A DNA stretch of 64,000 nucleotides from Macrostomum hystrix (Eukaryota; Platyhelminthes; Macrostomidae). The position numbers and the translations under genes are program-made. Positions 1 through 11,100 of this stretch are shown here, in pieces (the stretch's first letter is position 1; the number at the start of each line of letters is the position of its first letter). The DNA lies in NCBI GenBank assembly GCA_950097015.1, contig CATNEN010000039.1:11192001-11256000 (forward strand). Direction: 5' to 3'. The notes under the pieces are model-generated. The model had not been told where the DNA came from, did no database searches, and was given only the letters and a program-made list of their open reading frames with translations.

Positions 1-794
1 ACGCGCATTATGCACCCCTAGCAGTAGCCAGTTAGGGCTGTAGCATGCTTTGTACGCATGCATTTGACTTTGACTTGGATCAAACTCGTGAAGCACGAAC
101 TTTTATTATTTTATTTATTTATATGCGCAGTCTGTGGCCGTACGATTTTGTTTTGTCAATGTGATTGTTATGGCACAATGGTGTGCGTTAAACTGGGTAG
201 AGTGGACGTTTACGCTCGTATTTATTATCCCGCCAAAGCAATAAAAATAATAGTAATAATAATTAGTAATTAATGTAAGAATATATACCGGCTATTGAGG
301 GTATCAATGGCTGTAACCGAGGACGCGCAGCGTGCAGCGCGCAGCGCCCGAGGTCATAGACATTGATGCCCGAAATAGCCGGTACATAAATTTTCATTGA
401 GCAACGCTCGGTTCTGTTTGCACCATAGACATTCCACCGGGGGTTTAATGTCGTCCATTGACATATAACCAAGTGTGCGTAAACGTCTCAAGCTCGTGTA
501 TAGTTTATGGCCCAAAGGCCATCAAAGAAATAGATTGAAGTGTGCAGTAAATTCCGCAACTGTGCGGTAAATGATACTCCACTTGATCTCCGTGCCATCC
601 CTCTTCTGAGCTACTATGCAGTAAATCCCAGACGGGTATTGTCTATGGGCCGAAGGAGCTGGTCTTGCGCACACACACTTGGTCATAAATCAATGCACTT
701 ATGCTAGGCTTCCTAGTGCGTAAATAGTTTGAAATACAAGAATCCAAACTATTGAAATACAATACACACCATAGACATAGTTTAACGATGTTCA
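1..794. other. No gene seen
   Basis: I see only short ORFs without family features here. The stretch is AT-rich at its left end and contains several copies of the short motif CCATAGAC or its complement, which recurs in other intergenic parts of the window. Confidence 0.5.
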
Positions 795-1000
795 TTAAAA
801 CCCTTGCTCAGCGTTGTTCAATGCGCAGCCGATGGCACAGTCGCAGCTATTGCGCGCCGCATCTGAAGACAGAGTACGGCTGTTGAGTCCATGGACTGGG
901 GGGTACACGATGTGTGGCGCGGTGGTAGCTGGGCACTCGCTTGCGATTCGCTCCACACTGTTGCACTCATTGCAAGAATGCCTGCAGGACACGCGACACA
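795..1000 (-). repeat. Fragment of second SINE family (body only)
   Basis: The stretch around 815-920 shares its order of motifs (a CAGTCGCAGCTATTGCG-like block, then a GGACTGGGGGG block) with 5350-5450. A shorter piece of the same block is at 5708-5765. The full-length relative at 5345-5615 ends in a tRNA-like head on the minus strand, so I read this as a headless fragment of that family. It is recognised by eye only, and the outer limits are approximate. Confidence 0.4.
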
Positions 1001-1221
1001 GAGGGTTTTCGTGGGGCCTCGGTCAGAGGCACTAGGTCAGTAAGACGGATTTGCTTTGAAATCCGTAAAATCCAGTTATTGCTTTGAATTGTACATAAAA
1101 TGCAATACAATCCACCCTTTAACTCCACCCCTTAACAAATGACAAAAAGCTAAGTGCGCGTGTACTGGTGCATCAGTACCGGATAAAAACCTTATTGAGA
1201 GTCCGTTCCGATTTATCAGGC

Positions 1222-1465
1222 CCCACTGCAAAGCGATTAGCCGCCTCCCCTTCCTATCTCTGCCGTGTTAACCGCCTCCCCCACCACTGCAAAGCGATTG
1301 GCCGCCTCCCCTTCCTATCTCTGCCGTGTTAACCGCCTCCCCCCACCACTGCAAAGCGATTGGTCGCTTCCCCTTCCTATCTCTGCCGTGTTAACCGCCT
1401 CCCCCACCACTGCAGAGCGATTGGTCGCCTCTCTTCCCCTTCCTTTCTCTGCCGTGTATTCACCA
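1222..1465. repeat. Tandem repeat, about 62-bp unit, four copies
   Basis: A pyrimidine-rich unit containing CACTGCAAAGCGATTGG and TATCTCTGCCGTGTTAACCG recurs at about 62-bp spacing. Copies differ by point changes and small indels, and the last copies decay towards 1640. There are no coding features. Confidence 0.8.
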
Positions 1466-1755
1466 ATTCCTATCCTTTTTACACTGCGCCCTATTTCCGC
1501 AGTGCTAATGCGGCAGAATCATAACTCGTCTTAGGCCGCCTTCCATTCCTATCTCTGTTGTATTGACCGCTCCTCTATAAACAGATGGAATCTCTTCTGT
1601 TTCCCTTTCTTCCTATCCTTTTACACTACACCCTATCTCGCCAGTGCTACTGCGGCAGTCATAATATCCCATTACTACTGCACCCCCCAATTATCCCAGC
1701 TAATTCTGGCACCAATTTAACAGCTGATCGCTTCAAATGTCTTGCTAACGCACAC

Positions 1756-1835
1756 GATTTGTTTCATTTGAGTCGGGTATCGAACCCGAGACCTTTTAGT
1801 CGTGAGTCCGACGCTCTAACCACTGTCTGCAATGC
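1756..1835 (-). repeat. tRNA-like SINE head or tRNA relic
   Basis: Read on the minus strand there is a D-arm-like GTGGTTAGAGC and a perfect T-arm with stem TCGGG/CCCGA around TTCGATA, which is a pol III B-box. The acceptor stem does not pair and the anticodon stem is poor, so this is not a functional tRNA gene. It most likely derives from a tRNA-headed SINE. Confidence 0.5.
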
Positions 1836-1868
1836 CTTTACGAGCTACTAGTCTCAAGTCAAATACAA

Positions 1869-2237
1869 GGGGGTCGGTGCATGGCAGAGCGGTTAACGCG
1901 TCTGCCTCTCGCACCACGGTCCCAAAGTCCGATTCCACGGCGAGACCACATCTATTTGGGGTGCAGCCGCGGAGAGAAAGCTTGGGGGCTTGTCGTGAAG
2001 CTTACGCCCTTGAGGGCCAACCTCCAAGGCACAGTGAAATGTACACTGCTTGACCATGAGAAAGTCAGGGCAGATGTACACACCTGTGTGAGCGTGTGCC
2101 AGCGTACGGTATTTGTGTGCGTGTGCTCAGGAGTCAGCGAAATGGGCAGAATTGCCTCCTCGCTGGCAGCCGGTCTAGAGTCACCAAATCATGTGTAACT
2201 GCTCGCAGCCCTCCTGCAATTACTACTATTATTACTC
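1869..2237 (+). mobile_element. SINE family A, copy 1 (near full length)
   Basis: The 5' part looks like a class II (Leu/Ser-type) tRNA head: A-box-like TGGCAGAGCGGTTAACGCG at about 1881, and a B-box region at about 1929 that has drifted from consensus here. A body follows with the family signatures GGGGGCTTGTCGTG, GCCAACCTCCAAGGCACAG, ACCATGAGAAAGTCAGGGC, ATGTACACACCTGTGTGAG and GTCAGCGAAATGGGCAGA. It ends in CAGCCCTCCTGCAATTAC plus an ATT-rich tail. At least five other copies lie in this window. I do not recognise the family as a named one. Confidence 0.85.
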
Positions 2238-3180
2238 AAGCCGAAAACTGAATCCCAAACACGTTGAGTTGCCTGCAGTATTAGCAGAGCTAAGGCTCGT
2301 TCAGACTGCCATCAAATAAATAGTTTTTAGAGTACATTTACGATCACATGATGATGTGCCAAGCAGCTGCAGTTGTCGACGGATAGCCTGGATCGGCTTG
2401 GATCACAACCCGGCTATAGAGTGCAGCGCCAGCGACTCCACTCTTTGCTCATCGCACTTTTGTCAGCGTATGCTCGTTACAGAGCTACTGAAAAAAGCGC
2501 ATTGCGCTTAGTTTACGTCAAACGGTAATTGTATCCGCGATGTGACTCATCGACAGGAAAATTGCTTTGCACCAGCATAATTTTTATTGACTGCCGTTTA
2601 TGGTCTACCTATAGGAAATTTAGCTTCGGTCTGGTCGAGAGCAAATGGGTTGGTCAAGCAGCAGAATTAAACTTTTTTCAACAAGCTCTGGCTTCGCTTC
2701 GCCCATCTAATTGTTATTTAGAACTCAGAACTTTGTTTCAGGGGCTGATGCAAACGTGCTTTGTTCTGCTCAGTTGAATTTGATCAACGCCCTGTGCTCA
2801 CACAGACCGAATTCTCAACCCGCCTGTGCACTACGCGGAGTGAGCATATCGTCTCAAAAACTGGGTCCGCACGTTGTCCTGCACCTCAAGTCTCTTTGTA
2901 TCCAACGCGCATTTGCCAGAACCCAGGCTACTTCATTCTCAAGCCATTGTGTATTTTTCTCTGCCGCCGTGCTAGCACTGTACACTCGCCCTCAGCTAAC
3001 TCACGTGACCACAAATCGGTCCCAGACCGCTCACTGAGTAGCCATGCTACTCAAGCAAAAGAATGCAATTTCTCGGCAGCGACCCTAGCCCCTAGTTACT
3101 TTGAGCGCATATATTTCACCCAGAGCCAAGAGAAGAGAAAAGTAGTCCAAAAAGGTAAAACATACGGCGCGATTTAATTA
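2238..3180. other. No gene seen; upstream of the 3.26-kb gene
   Basis: The short ORFs in this interval overlap in different frames and show no domain or codon bias. Part of it is probably the 5' flank or 5' UTR of the membrane-protein gene that follows. Confidence 0.4.
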
Positions 3181-3258
3181 GTGGCACTGCTCAATTTTAT
3201 AGTTGTTTTTTTCCTGAGTTTTAGATCTCGCAGGAAGTTATTAAAGTACACAACAAAT

Positions 3259-3858
3259 ATGGCTGGCCTGAGGAGTATCAAGCCGATGCTGACACTGATT
3301 CTGCTGGGAGCGTGCAGCTGTTGGTACGCTGACGCCGCCTACTACTCTTCCAGCTCTCGACTGTACTTGGGCTCATACTACTACTACAGCTCATACTACT
3401 ATGGCAGCTACTCATCATCGGTCGTGTCGGTGGGCGCGATCATCGGGGCGGTGATTGGAGGCCTGACTTTTATCGGCCTCATCGTCGGCCTGATTGTTTT
3501 CCTTTGCTGCCTGCGTCAGCGTCGAAGATCGTCGGCTGCAGCCAGAGCCCGGGTGCCGATGGCGGTGGTCGGCGGAGAGCCGGTGGTTGCCACGGTGTCA
3601 CCGGGCGGCTATCCCGCAGCGGCTCCGATGGGCGGGCTGCCCTACGACTATCCCAAGCAGGGCGGCTATCAGGGGGTGTCGCCGCCGCCGCCCTACGCCC
3701 CTGGCGACGCCAGTGCTTACTACAACAACGGCTACGCGAACCACGCCAGCGCGACCGCCGCCTTTCCTGACAGTTCCGGCCAGCCTCCTTATCCTACTCC
3801 GTATCCGCCGGCCCAGCAGATGCTGCCGCCTCCGACAGTTGAGCAACAGCGATTCTAA
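3259..3858 (+). CDS. Small Tyr-rich single-pass membrane protein with PPxY tail
   Basis: A 199-residue intronless ORF. I chose the ATG at 3259, with A at -3 and G at +4, over an in-frame upstream non-ATG extension because it puts a good signal peptide first: basic start, hydrophobic core about 9-19, cleavage near 26. A short Ser/Tyr-rich ectodomain (about 27-55) follows, then one transmembrane helix (about 57-82), a Cys pair at the cytoplasmic face (possible palmitoylation), a basic stop-transfer RQRRR, and a Pro/Gly/Tyr-rich tail with SPPPPYAPG, a WW-domain-type PPxY motif. The layout resembles invertebrate proteins labelled cysteine/tyrosine-rich protein 1-like or Shisa-like adaptors, but there is no Cys-rich ectodomain, so I give no gene name. 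Such PPxY tails usually recruit Nedd4-type ubiquitin ligases; for this protein that is inference. Confidence 0.75.
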   Translation: MAGLRSIKPMLTLILLGACSCWYADAAYYSSSSRLYLGSYYYYSSYYYGSYSSSVVSVGAIIGAVIGGLTFIGLIVGLIVFLCCLRQRRRSSAAARARVPMAVVGGEPVVATVSPGGYPAAAPMGGLPYDYPKQGGYQGVSPPPPYAPGDASAYYNNGYANHASATAAFPDSSGQPPYPTPYPPAQQMLPPPTVEQQRF

Positions 3859-5054
3859 GAATCAGCATAATTGTATGCATGACGAGTTTAACAACGGCAC
3901 ATTTGTGACAACTTCAGCATGCATGTCGGGTCAATTCGGGACATCGAGACCGAAATACAGACAAAATTAAAATTCTTTTTTTGCTGCAAAAGCGTGTTTA
4001 AGAACAACACAAGCACATTTACTCCAGGTCTCTGAGGGCTCAATTAAACTATATATCTTACACATCGCTTCCGGTAAGTAAAGCAATGTGGATGCACTTT
4101 TTTCTATAGTTTCGCTCAAATCACTTTTAAGTTCTTCGTCACTGCATTCTTTTAAGCTGACTGTTGTTCTGTTGAAAAGTTTTATTGAAACTGACTTATG
4201 CGATCGTAATGAAATAGTTTGCCAATAAAATAGTATTTTTGTATATCGCCCTGACAGACGCTGTACCTGCTTGTACAAGTAAAACAAAAGCATCTTAATA
4301 AATGTTTTTATGTTCAATACGTTTCGTGAGTAAGCCTTTTAAAAAATATATTGGACTTATTAAACACGTTTTTAACAGTTTTTATTTTAATCCAGCATGT
4401 CATATTACAAAAACGGTTTGAACGACGAACAGCTTTTGTGACAGCCCACCACATTTTTTAAATAAAATTTTTGGCACCATGCAGACACCCCGCTGAGAAT
4501 CGTTGTATTTCTCGACGATGCCAATGCTTTGTGATTCAGAATTTTTTATCGGATATAGTGGAATTTATTGCCCGTGCTCTGAATTTTCATGGCGCGATTA
4601 TAATTGGTTGAGATACAGTAATAATTTAAATGTCGGTATCCGAAATACCCCGTAGTCTCTCTACTGATTTTGTAAGTCACTATTACGATCGTAAAAAAGA
4701 TGTTAGAACTTAAGTCCGGTTATAAAATTCTGCTGTGCATTTTGATCCAGAATTCGGATATAAACATTCTATTATTATGGAATTCGAAATTAGACTTTTT
4801 TTTGCCTTGTAATTTTCGTCTTGGCTAAATCCTATCAAATCCCAATAAACCCATTGATCAAGACTTGAGAGCAAACTGCATCATAATAAAGGCGCTATGA
4901 GAGAGTACAGTATTTAGTTTAGCAAAAAGTGTCAGAAAATTTACTTACTCCTAACAAACGCTTTTATGGGCGACAAGTTAAAGAGTTTAACCTTCATGAC
5001 GACATTTAACATGTACGGATATCCTCCCATTGCTCTAGTGCTTAAGAACTGATT
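3859..5054. other. Intergenic, no firm gene
   Basis: AT-rich DNA between convergent genes, probably the 3' UTRs of the Tyr-rich protein and of the LITAF gene. A minus-strand ORF at 3967-4317 (116 codons) has no recognisable domain and I do not call it. Confidence 0.4.
4224..4229 (+). terminator. Candidate polyadenylation signal AATAAA
   Basis: A canonical hexamer about 365 bases after the stop of the Tyr-rich membrane-protein gene. Another AATAAA-like site follows near 4294. The call rests on position only. Confidence 0.35.
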
Positions 5055-6430
5055 TCAGTCGTGCTTTTTGCGCGACATCCAGCCGGAGTTTTCCCCGAGC
5101 TTGGTCTGGCAGTCAGGATTCGAGCACACGTGAACCACGCCTAGCAGCTCCGGGTAGTAGAAGGGCGCTAGGCACAGAATCGAGAAGATGCTGGGTGCGC
5201 GATTGGTATAAAGTTTGCGGCATTTTTGTAACTTTGCAAATCAAACAACACGGCCCAAGCATTATGTACCGGCCAGAACGCGGAAATTATTATAAATTAT
5301 TATTATTAATATTATAAACAATTCGATACACCAGCCCCTATAGGGTCAGATTGTGCAGCCTACAGCACAGCCGCAGCGATTTCGCGGCAAACGAATGGGT
5401 ACTGCGAACGGCTCTTCTGTCCAGGGACTGGGGGGACGCCACCTGGGGGGAAGAACCTTGTCAGTCATACGTCTCATGATCAACCACAGCATAAATAACA
5501 ATAAATATACTTTCCTTAACGGAAATTTTACATTCTTTCCTAAACGGAAAACACAGATGTATCCAGTAGAGTCGGGAATCGAACCCCCAATCTTCAAGAG
5601 GTAGTATACAGCCCCCGCGAACTAAGCGTATTACAGCTCCGAAAGTCAGTATCTCTTAACAGCAGTGTTTTGTTTAACCGAAATACACCTGAGCCAGTTG
5701 GGCCAGATGGATAGCGGCACAGCCGCAGCTATTGCACAATGCTTCCCAAGACTGAGTACCCTTCAGCTGAGCTGTTAGTCTTCTTGAATAAATTATTATT
5801 CCCTTACTACTTTCTTAAGGCAACGGCTGCATTGCGAGACGCCGTTTCATAGAAAATGAGCACTAGCGAGACTACTTCCTTGACATCGACTGCAACATTT
5901 TCTGGCCAAACCCAACTATCTAGAGACGGTTGCAAACCCTAGAGCATTTCGTCGGTCCCATGGCAACGAAAAGTGTTTCCTTCTTCCCAGTACGCCACAG
6001 GAACGAGTGGCGCAACTCCCAGCAATCTAGCTCGATGCGTTAACTTTAGGAATAAGCCGAATGAGCATCACACGGCTCACCTATAGCTCGCGTTCAGATA
6101 ATTTAGACATCCCTGAATCTATACCTCGTATTTAAAAGTGAGTCAACTGCAAAACTCTACTACGAGCACATTAAAAAGGCATCCAACTATGCTTTCTTAC
6201 CCCGAGAGGAACAAAGCCGTCGAGACAATGTAGGTCCTTGCAGTGGGCACAAAGACCACATCAGTGACCACCAGCTTCTTGCATTTGAAGCAGCGCACAG
6301 TGGCATTGCTACTGCTCCATCGCTGGTGCTTCAATAGCTTCAACAACAGCTCTTCCTCTGTGCCTTCCTCCAATGTTGACTGGCCAGTGGTTGTCGAGGA
6401 TCGCTGTCTTGGGTCGGTATTTTTACGCAT
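5055..6430 (-). CDS. LITAF-domain protein (two exons)
   Basis: Two exons on the minus strand: 6430..6201 (76 codons plus 2 nt, donor GTAAGA) and 5190..5055 (1 nt plus 44 codons and a TGA, acceptor ACCCAG). The phases agree and give a 121-residue protein. The LITAF domain fills its C-terminal two thirds: a first knuckle C47-x2-C50 (VRCFKCKKL), a hydrophobic, membrane-inserting stretch (about 66-90) split by the intron, and a second knuckle HVCSNPDC (H97, C99, C104) near the C-terminus. Animal LITAF/CDIP proteins bind zinc through such knuckles and sit monotopically on late endosomes and lysosomes. The second knuckle is CxxxxC where the family usually has CxxC. The N-terminus is short and lacks an obvious PPxY motif. 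ATG 6430 has A at -3; an upstream exon cannot be excluded. Confidence 0.8.
5345..5615 (-). mobile_element. Second tRNA-derived SINE family (B), in LITAF intron
   Basis: On the minus strand the element begins at about 5615 with a tRNA-like segment whose T-arm GGGGGTTCGATTCCC is intact, and runs to a body shared with 795-1000. A further body fragment lies at 5708-5765. All of it is inside the single intron of the LITAF gene (5191-6200). The limits are approximate, and family membership rests on three partial copies. Confidence 0.5.
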
Positions 6431-6499
6431 TTTTGTCGTTATATTATTGCATTTAGGTAGAAAAGCTTCACCTCTGCCGATATATTTATAGTTTCATCG

Positions 6500-8160
6500 T
6501 CTCTTAAAAAGCACAGCTATTTCCCTTGATACTATTTCAGCCATAGACAAGTAGGGTAACACGAGGCATATAAAGGTCAAAACCTTAAAACCTCATTGAT
6601 TAATCAGGAATGCAAAGCAGGTAATGAAGAGATGAAATAAGTATAAGTTATCACCCACTTTTTTTTATTTTGGCCGGGAACGGCTGAGGACTCGTTTATT
6701 GGCCGAGGCGAAGCCGAGGCCAAGAAACGATGTCCGAAGACGTTTTCGGCCATAGATAAGTCAAACAAGTGGTGATAATGTATTTATTCCACAGTTGAAG
6801 CCAGATAATTGTCTACGGACCAGATAAATGTTTATCTGTCCCGGCCAGATTAATTTCAACGGCCAAATAAATAAATTTATCTGGTCTATGGGCCAATCCA
6901 ACTGGGGAATAAATCCTATGGGCTGATGTAGACCCATGCAATTATGTAAACGCCGTTTAATTCACATTATGTGGTTAGAATGTCCGAGGCTGCGTTTAAT
7001 GGTCTCGAGGTGAGCGTAGCTGATGTACGCAAAACGTAAAAGCCGAATTCAAAGTTCACTTCAATGTTCCATATAATGCTCCTTATTTCGAGATTATATG
7101 ATTAATATCCTAGTTTTTGTCAAATAATCTCACCAAAAATTACCATAGACAACACATTCCCGGCTAAGAATAGTACAATATTTTTAACGATTAAATAAGC
7201 AATCGTATTTTATTTAACAAAAGTTTTTTGATTTGCTAATCAGAAGGCACCATACGACTGCAACTTGCACATTGGCATATCGCTAGCCGTCGAATTGGTG
7301 CTTCGGTCCGCGCAAAAAAGGCGGCAGCAATGGACATGGACCCTAGTCAAACTCTAGTCGGCTTCTAGTTTAGGGTCTACCTGACTAGTTTATAACATAG
7401 TCAATAAACAAGTTGAGCTGCAGACACGATTTGAGTCACTTGTAGAAAAATACTTAGAGTCCAACCCTGCTCTCAATATGCAACAAACCCGGCGAGGCAC
7501 ATTCTGAGAATGAGAAGATCTAGTTGCTCATATGTAATTTGCTCTCATTTTTTCTACTAGACTTCTAGCTAAAATCCTACACCTGGTCCTGTGTTGACAG
7601 ATAACAGTATTCGCTGCTGAAACCAACAGGTAGAGCTCACACGCTCAAGGTATATTCATAGCATCTGCCTGGTTACCCTCAGCCTCTATAAGCGGTTGCA
7701 AAAAGCTCATGCCTAACAATTAAATTTAACGCTTTTTCGAATCGCTTCAATAAAAGCAATCCTTTGCTATCATATTTAAATATATATTTACGTCTAAGTA
7801 TATACAGGGCAGGCAAATCATGATTCTACAATGCAATTAACATTAAATGAAAGATTCCTTCATAACACACCGCCTCATCATCATAACTGGAAGACACGAA
7901 ACCTAATTTCATAAGCTACAGAAATACCAATCAAATAACAAGTGAAAGACCTGGTAGCTGTGCAAGAGCCGGCTATCTGCAAGTCCGCTAGTTTTCAAAG
8001 TCGGAAACAGGAGTTTTCGTAAAAATCATTAACATACTTGCCGTGTCCTCACAACACTACCTGTGTGTGTGTGGGCAACAGGATGCCTACTTGCTGAAGG
8101 ATCAGTGATACTGAATAGGAAAAGCTCCGTTCTAATCCAGAACTCGAAAGCCTTTCCGAA
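6500..8160. other. Intergenic, no gene seen
   Basis: No ORF with domain features. Short inverted and repeated blocks around GGCCAGATAAAT and TTTATCTGG occur at 6800-6890, and more copies of the CCATAGAC motif at about 6541, 6885 and 7143. The part next to 8160 may be the 3' UTR of the J-domain gene. Confidence 0.4.
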
Positions 8161-8167
8161 GGATCAG

Positions 8168-11100
8168 CTAACCCGAAGGCGCTGCAGCCTGAGCCAGCTT
8201 GGCCCTGTCCTCGGCCGCCTGTAGCCTGTCGAGTTCTTCGGCCAGCTCTGGACTGAGCCTGGGCCGCAGGGCCGCTCTGGTCTCAGCCGACCAGGTGGAT
8301 GCCGACTGCCGAAACTGGCGCAGCCGACGGTCGCGCATGCTGCGCGCGTGGGACGGCGATACGGGGCGAGCGCCGCGGAAGCCGCCGCCAGTCTGCGCCA
8401 GATAGTCCGGGTCGATGTCCGACCCTGATGAAGCATCGCCAGATGATGAAGGAGACCGCTGCGGTTTCTGCTGACCAGAGCGCTGCTTTAAGGGATAAAT
8501 GAGAGAAAAACCTTGAAAAAAACTGGCGTGATTACTTACTACAGATACAGAATACAGCGATGTTGGCATTGGGGAAAAATGAATAGTGAAGTAATGCGGA
8601 ATTGTCAACAGACTAGAAAAACGAAGTCCATCAAAACGCACAGGGAGAACTTTGAGTCAGAGTTCCGAAGGCACTGCTCAGCCAAGCTCAGCAACTTACT
8701 TCTATTACACGTTTAAGAAAGATTTCTCCCGAGAAAAGTACCTAACAATAATCACTAACCCAGAACAAAGGCGCACAATGTCCCGATTTCGTCTAGGAAA
8801 CCACAAACTGGCCTGTGAGACATTGCGCACTGTAAGACCGAAAATCGCCTATGAAAACAGAACATGTCCAAAATGTAGAGTCGAGGTAGAGAACGAAACT
8901 CATATTCTGTTTAGATACGATTGGTCTGTTTATCTTCCAATCATAAATAAATTTATTGAGAAGGTGGCAGGCACTGTTCGAAATTTCGAAGAAGCCTAAC
9001 AGCTGATGACAAAATTTTGTATTTAATGACACAGGAAAGCACATAATTCTTTCGGTCAGTTTTAATTTTCTCTTTAAATTTCTTTTTTTGTTTTTATGCC
9101 TTTGTTTATTAAAAAAAATGTTTTTTTTTCAAATATTTAATTCACCTAAAATTAATCTTATGCATGCTACCGTTTTCCTATCGCCTTCTTTTTTTTAAAA
9201 TCGAATTGTTTAGCCTCAAACATCAAATAAACAAAAAAATTAACACCCAATCGGCGTGCGCACCTCAATAATAATAATAATAATAATAATAATATGATAA
9301 TAATACAGAAGCACTGAAGAATTTTTGCAGTAGAAGAAGCATTTTAGCATAGTAAAGAAGCGTTCGATTCACTTAACATTAGAACTACTGAATTGGGGAC
9401 TCAAATGGTTGACGATTTTTACCCGAAAGGCTTTACGTACTTCATACACCCCTATATGATAATAAGCACTGCCCCTCAGTGCGGCCTTGCCAGGTTTTTA
9501 CACTTCACTAGCACAAGTCACCCGAATGTGCCTTGATCATTTCCGACTTCGGTGGTCACAAAGTGTTTTAGAATAACCGAAACTCTCACCTGAATTTGCG
9601 ACCCCGTACGCTCTGCCCGCTGGGCCAATAGCCTGTCTCGTTTTAGGGCCGAAATTTCCGATCGTTTAGTAGCATCATCCGGCTGCTGCTGCTGCTGCAG
9701 TAGAATCGACATAGCTAGCTGATAGTCAGACTCGTCACGGCGCAACTGGCTAGACTGGATAATGGACATGACAAACAGGCGTACCCCGACACCGACTATG
9801 ATAACTACGACTAGGGCTATCACGACCGACACCTGAGGGTGGGTGCGAGGAAAGGATTTACTGTGAGATCGCGAAACTGGGGATCTGGACGTATTTGAGA
9901 TCCCAAAACTAGGGATCTGTGAGTTGTTGATATCCCAAAACTGGGGATCTGGAAGTAGTTGAGATACACAAACCAAGGTCCAGGGTCCGCAAACAAACCT
10001 TGAATTTTCTCAGGTTGACATCCCAATCAGAGTCCACATCGTAGTGCTGCCGCTGGCGCTGGTGCGAGGAGGCAGCCCGGTACATCCACTCCATCTCGTG
10101 CCGCATTCGCTGATCAAACTCTGTGGGCCCGGCGCTGCGTCGACCATCGCCAGGCGACGAATAGGCCGCGGAGGAAGCGGAGGCGGCGGCGGAGGAGGCA
10201 GCAGATCGCCACAGCCGCTCGGAGTCGTACAGCCGACGCCGATCTGAACGGCCCAGTGTCTCGTAAGCGGCATTAATCTCAGCGAACTTTTCAGCGCTAC
10301 TCTGGGCTGTCCGGGCGTCCGGGTGGTACTAAAAACAGTGGCTGCGTTTAGCTGGGCATGCTAATGAAAGCTAGGTGGGTGTTCCCAAGATGGGCCACTC
10401 GCGACCACTGGCGTGGCCATAGACTCTATGCTTTTGCCAAAAAATGTGACATTTGTCTGAGTTCAGTAGGCACAAAACATTTTGTCGGAATAAACTACGC
10501 AGCGCTAATGTTGGCCTCCCCTGTCTTGGAGCAGAAGTAATTCAGATTGTCGTTACTCGGATGACATCGTGTGAGCAATAAAACCTAACAGTGCAGTTGC
10601 ATGCGCAAGCCATTCTTCTCCAGCGTGAAGACATGCACGCACACAGCAGCTGCGAGGTCGCGTTCCCTCCCACTCACTAACCTGGGCTTTGGCCATAGAG
10701 TGGTCCATCTGGGAATCTTTGATCTATGGCAAATTTGATTTGGTAAACTTAGCAACACTCGACATGGACTATGAGAAAGTCAGGGTCGATTAATGACTTA
10801 CACCTTTTTGCACTCAAATTCGTCATTTCTGCAATCAAGTTCAACAAAACTGCATTCAAATTCGGACAACCTCTATGGCTATACTTTTGAACTGCAAGCC
10901 AATTCGGCAAACCGCATTCAAGTTCGGCAAACTGCGTTAAAATTTGGCAAGTAAAGTAAACTCGGCACCAGCTCAACCAGATACAAAAATATCTATGGCA
11001 CAAGCCCATCATACTGATCCAACTGCATTCAAATTCGGCAAACTGCAAGCAAATTCGGCAGCAGAAGTATGAGAGAAGGAATGAGAGCATGATCTCCGGC

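Noticed and set aside
1756-1835. Functional tRNA gene on the minus strand
   Set aside because: The T-arm is intact, but the acceptor stem does not pair and the anticodon stem is defective.
3494-3970. Overlapping plus and minus ORFs over the Tyr-rich membrane protein
   Set aside because: Alternative frames of a GC-rich, Pro/Gly-rich coding region; only the frame from 3259 has signal peptide and transmembrane helix.
3967-4317. Minus-strand 116-codon ORF
   Set aside because: No recognisable domain, located in the likely 3' UTR of the preceding gene, and AT-driven composition. It could be an exon of something unknown, but I cannot support it.
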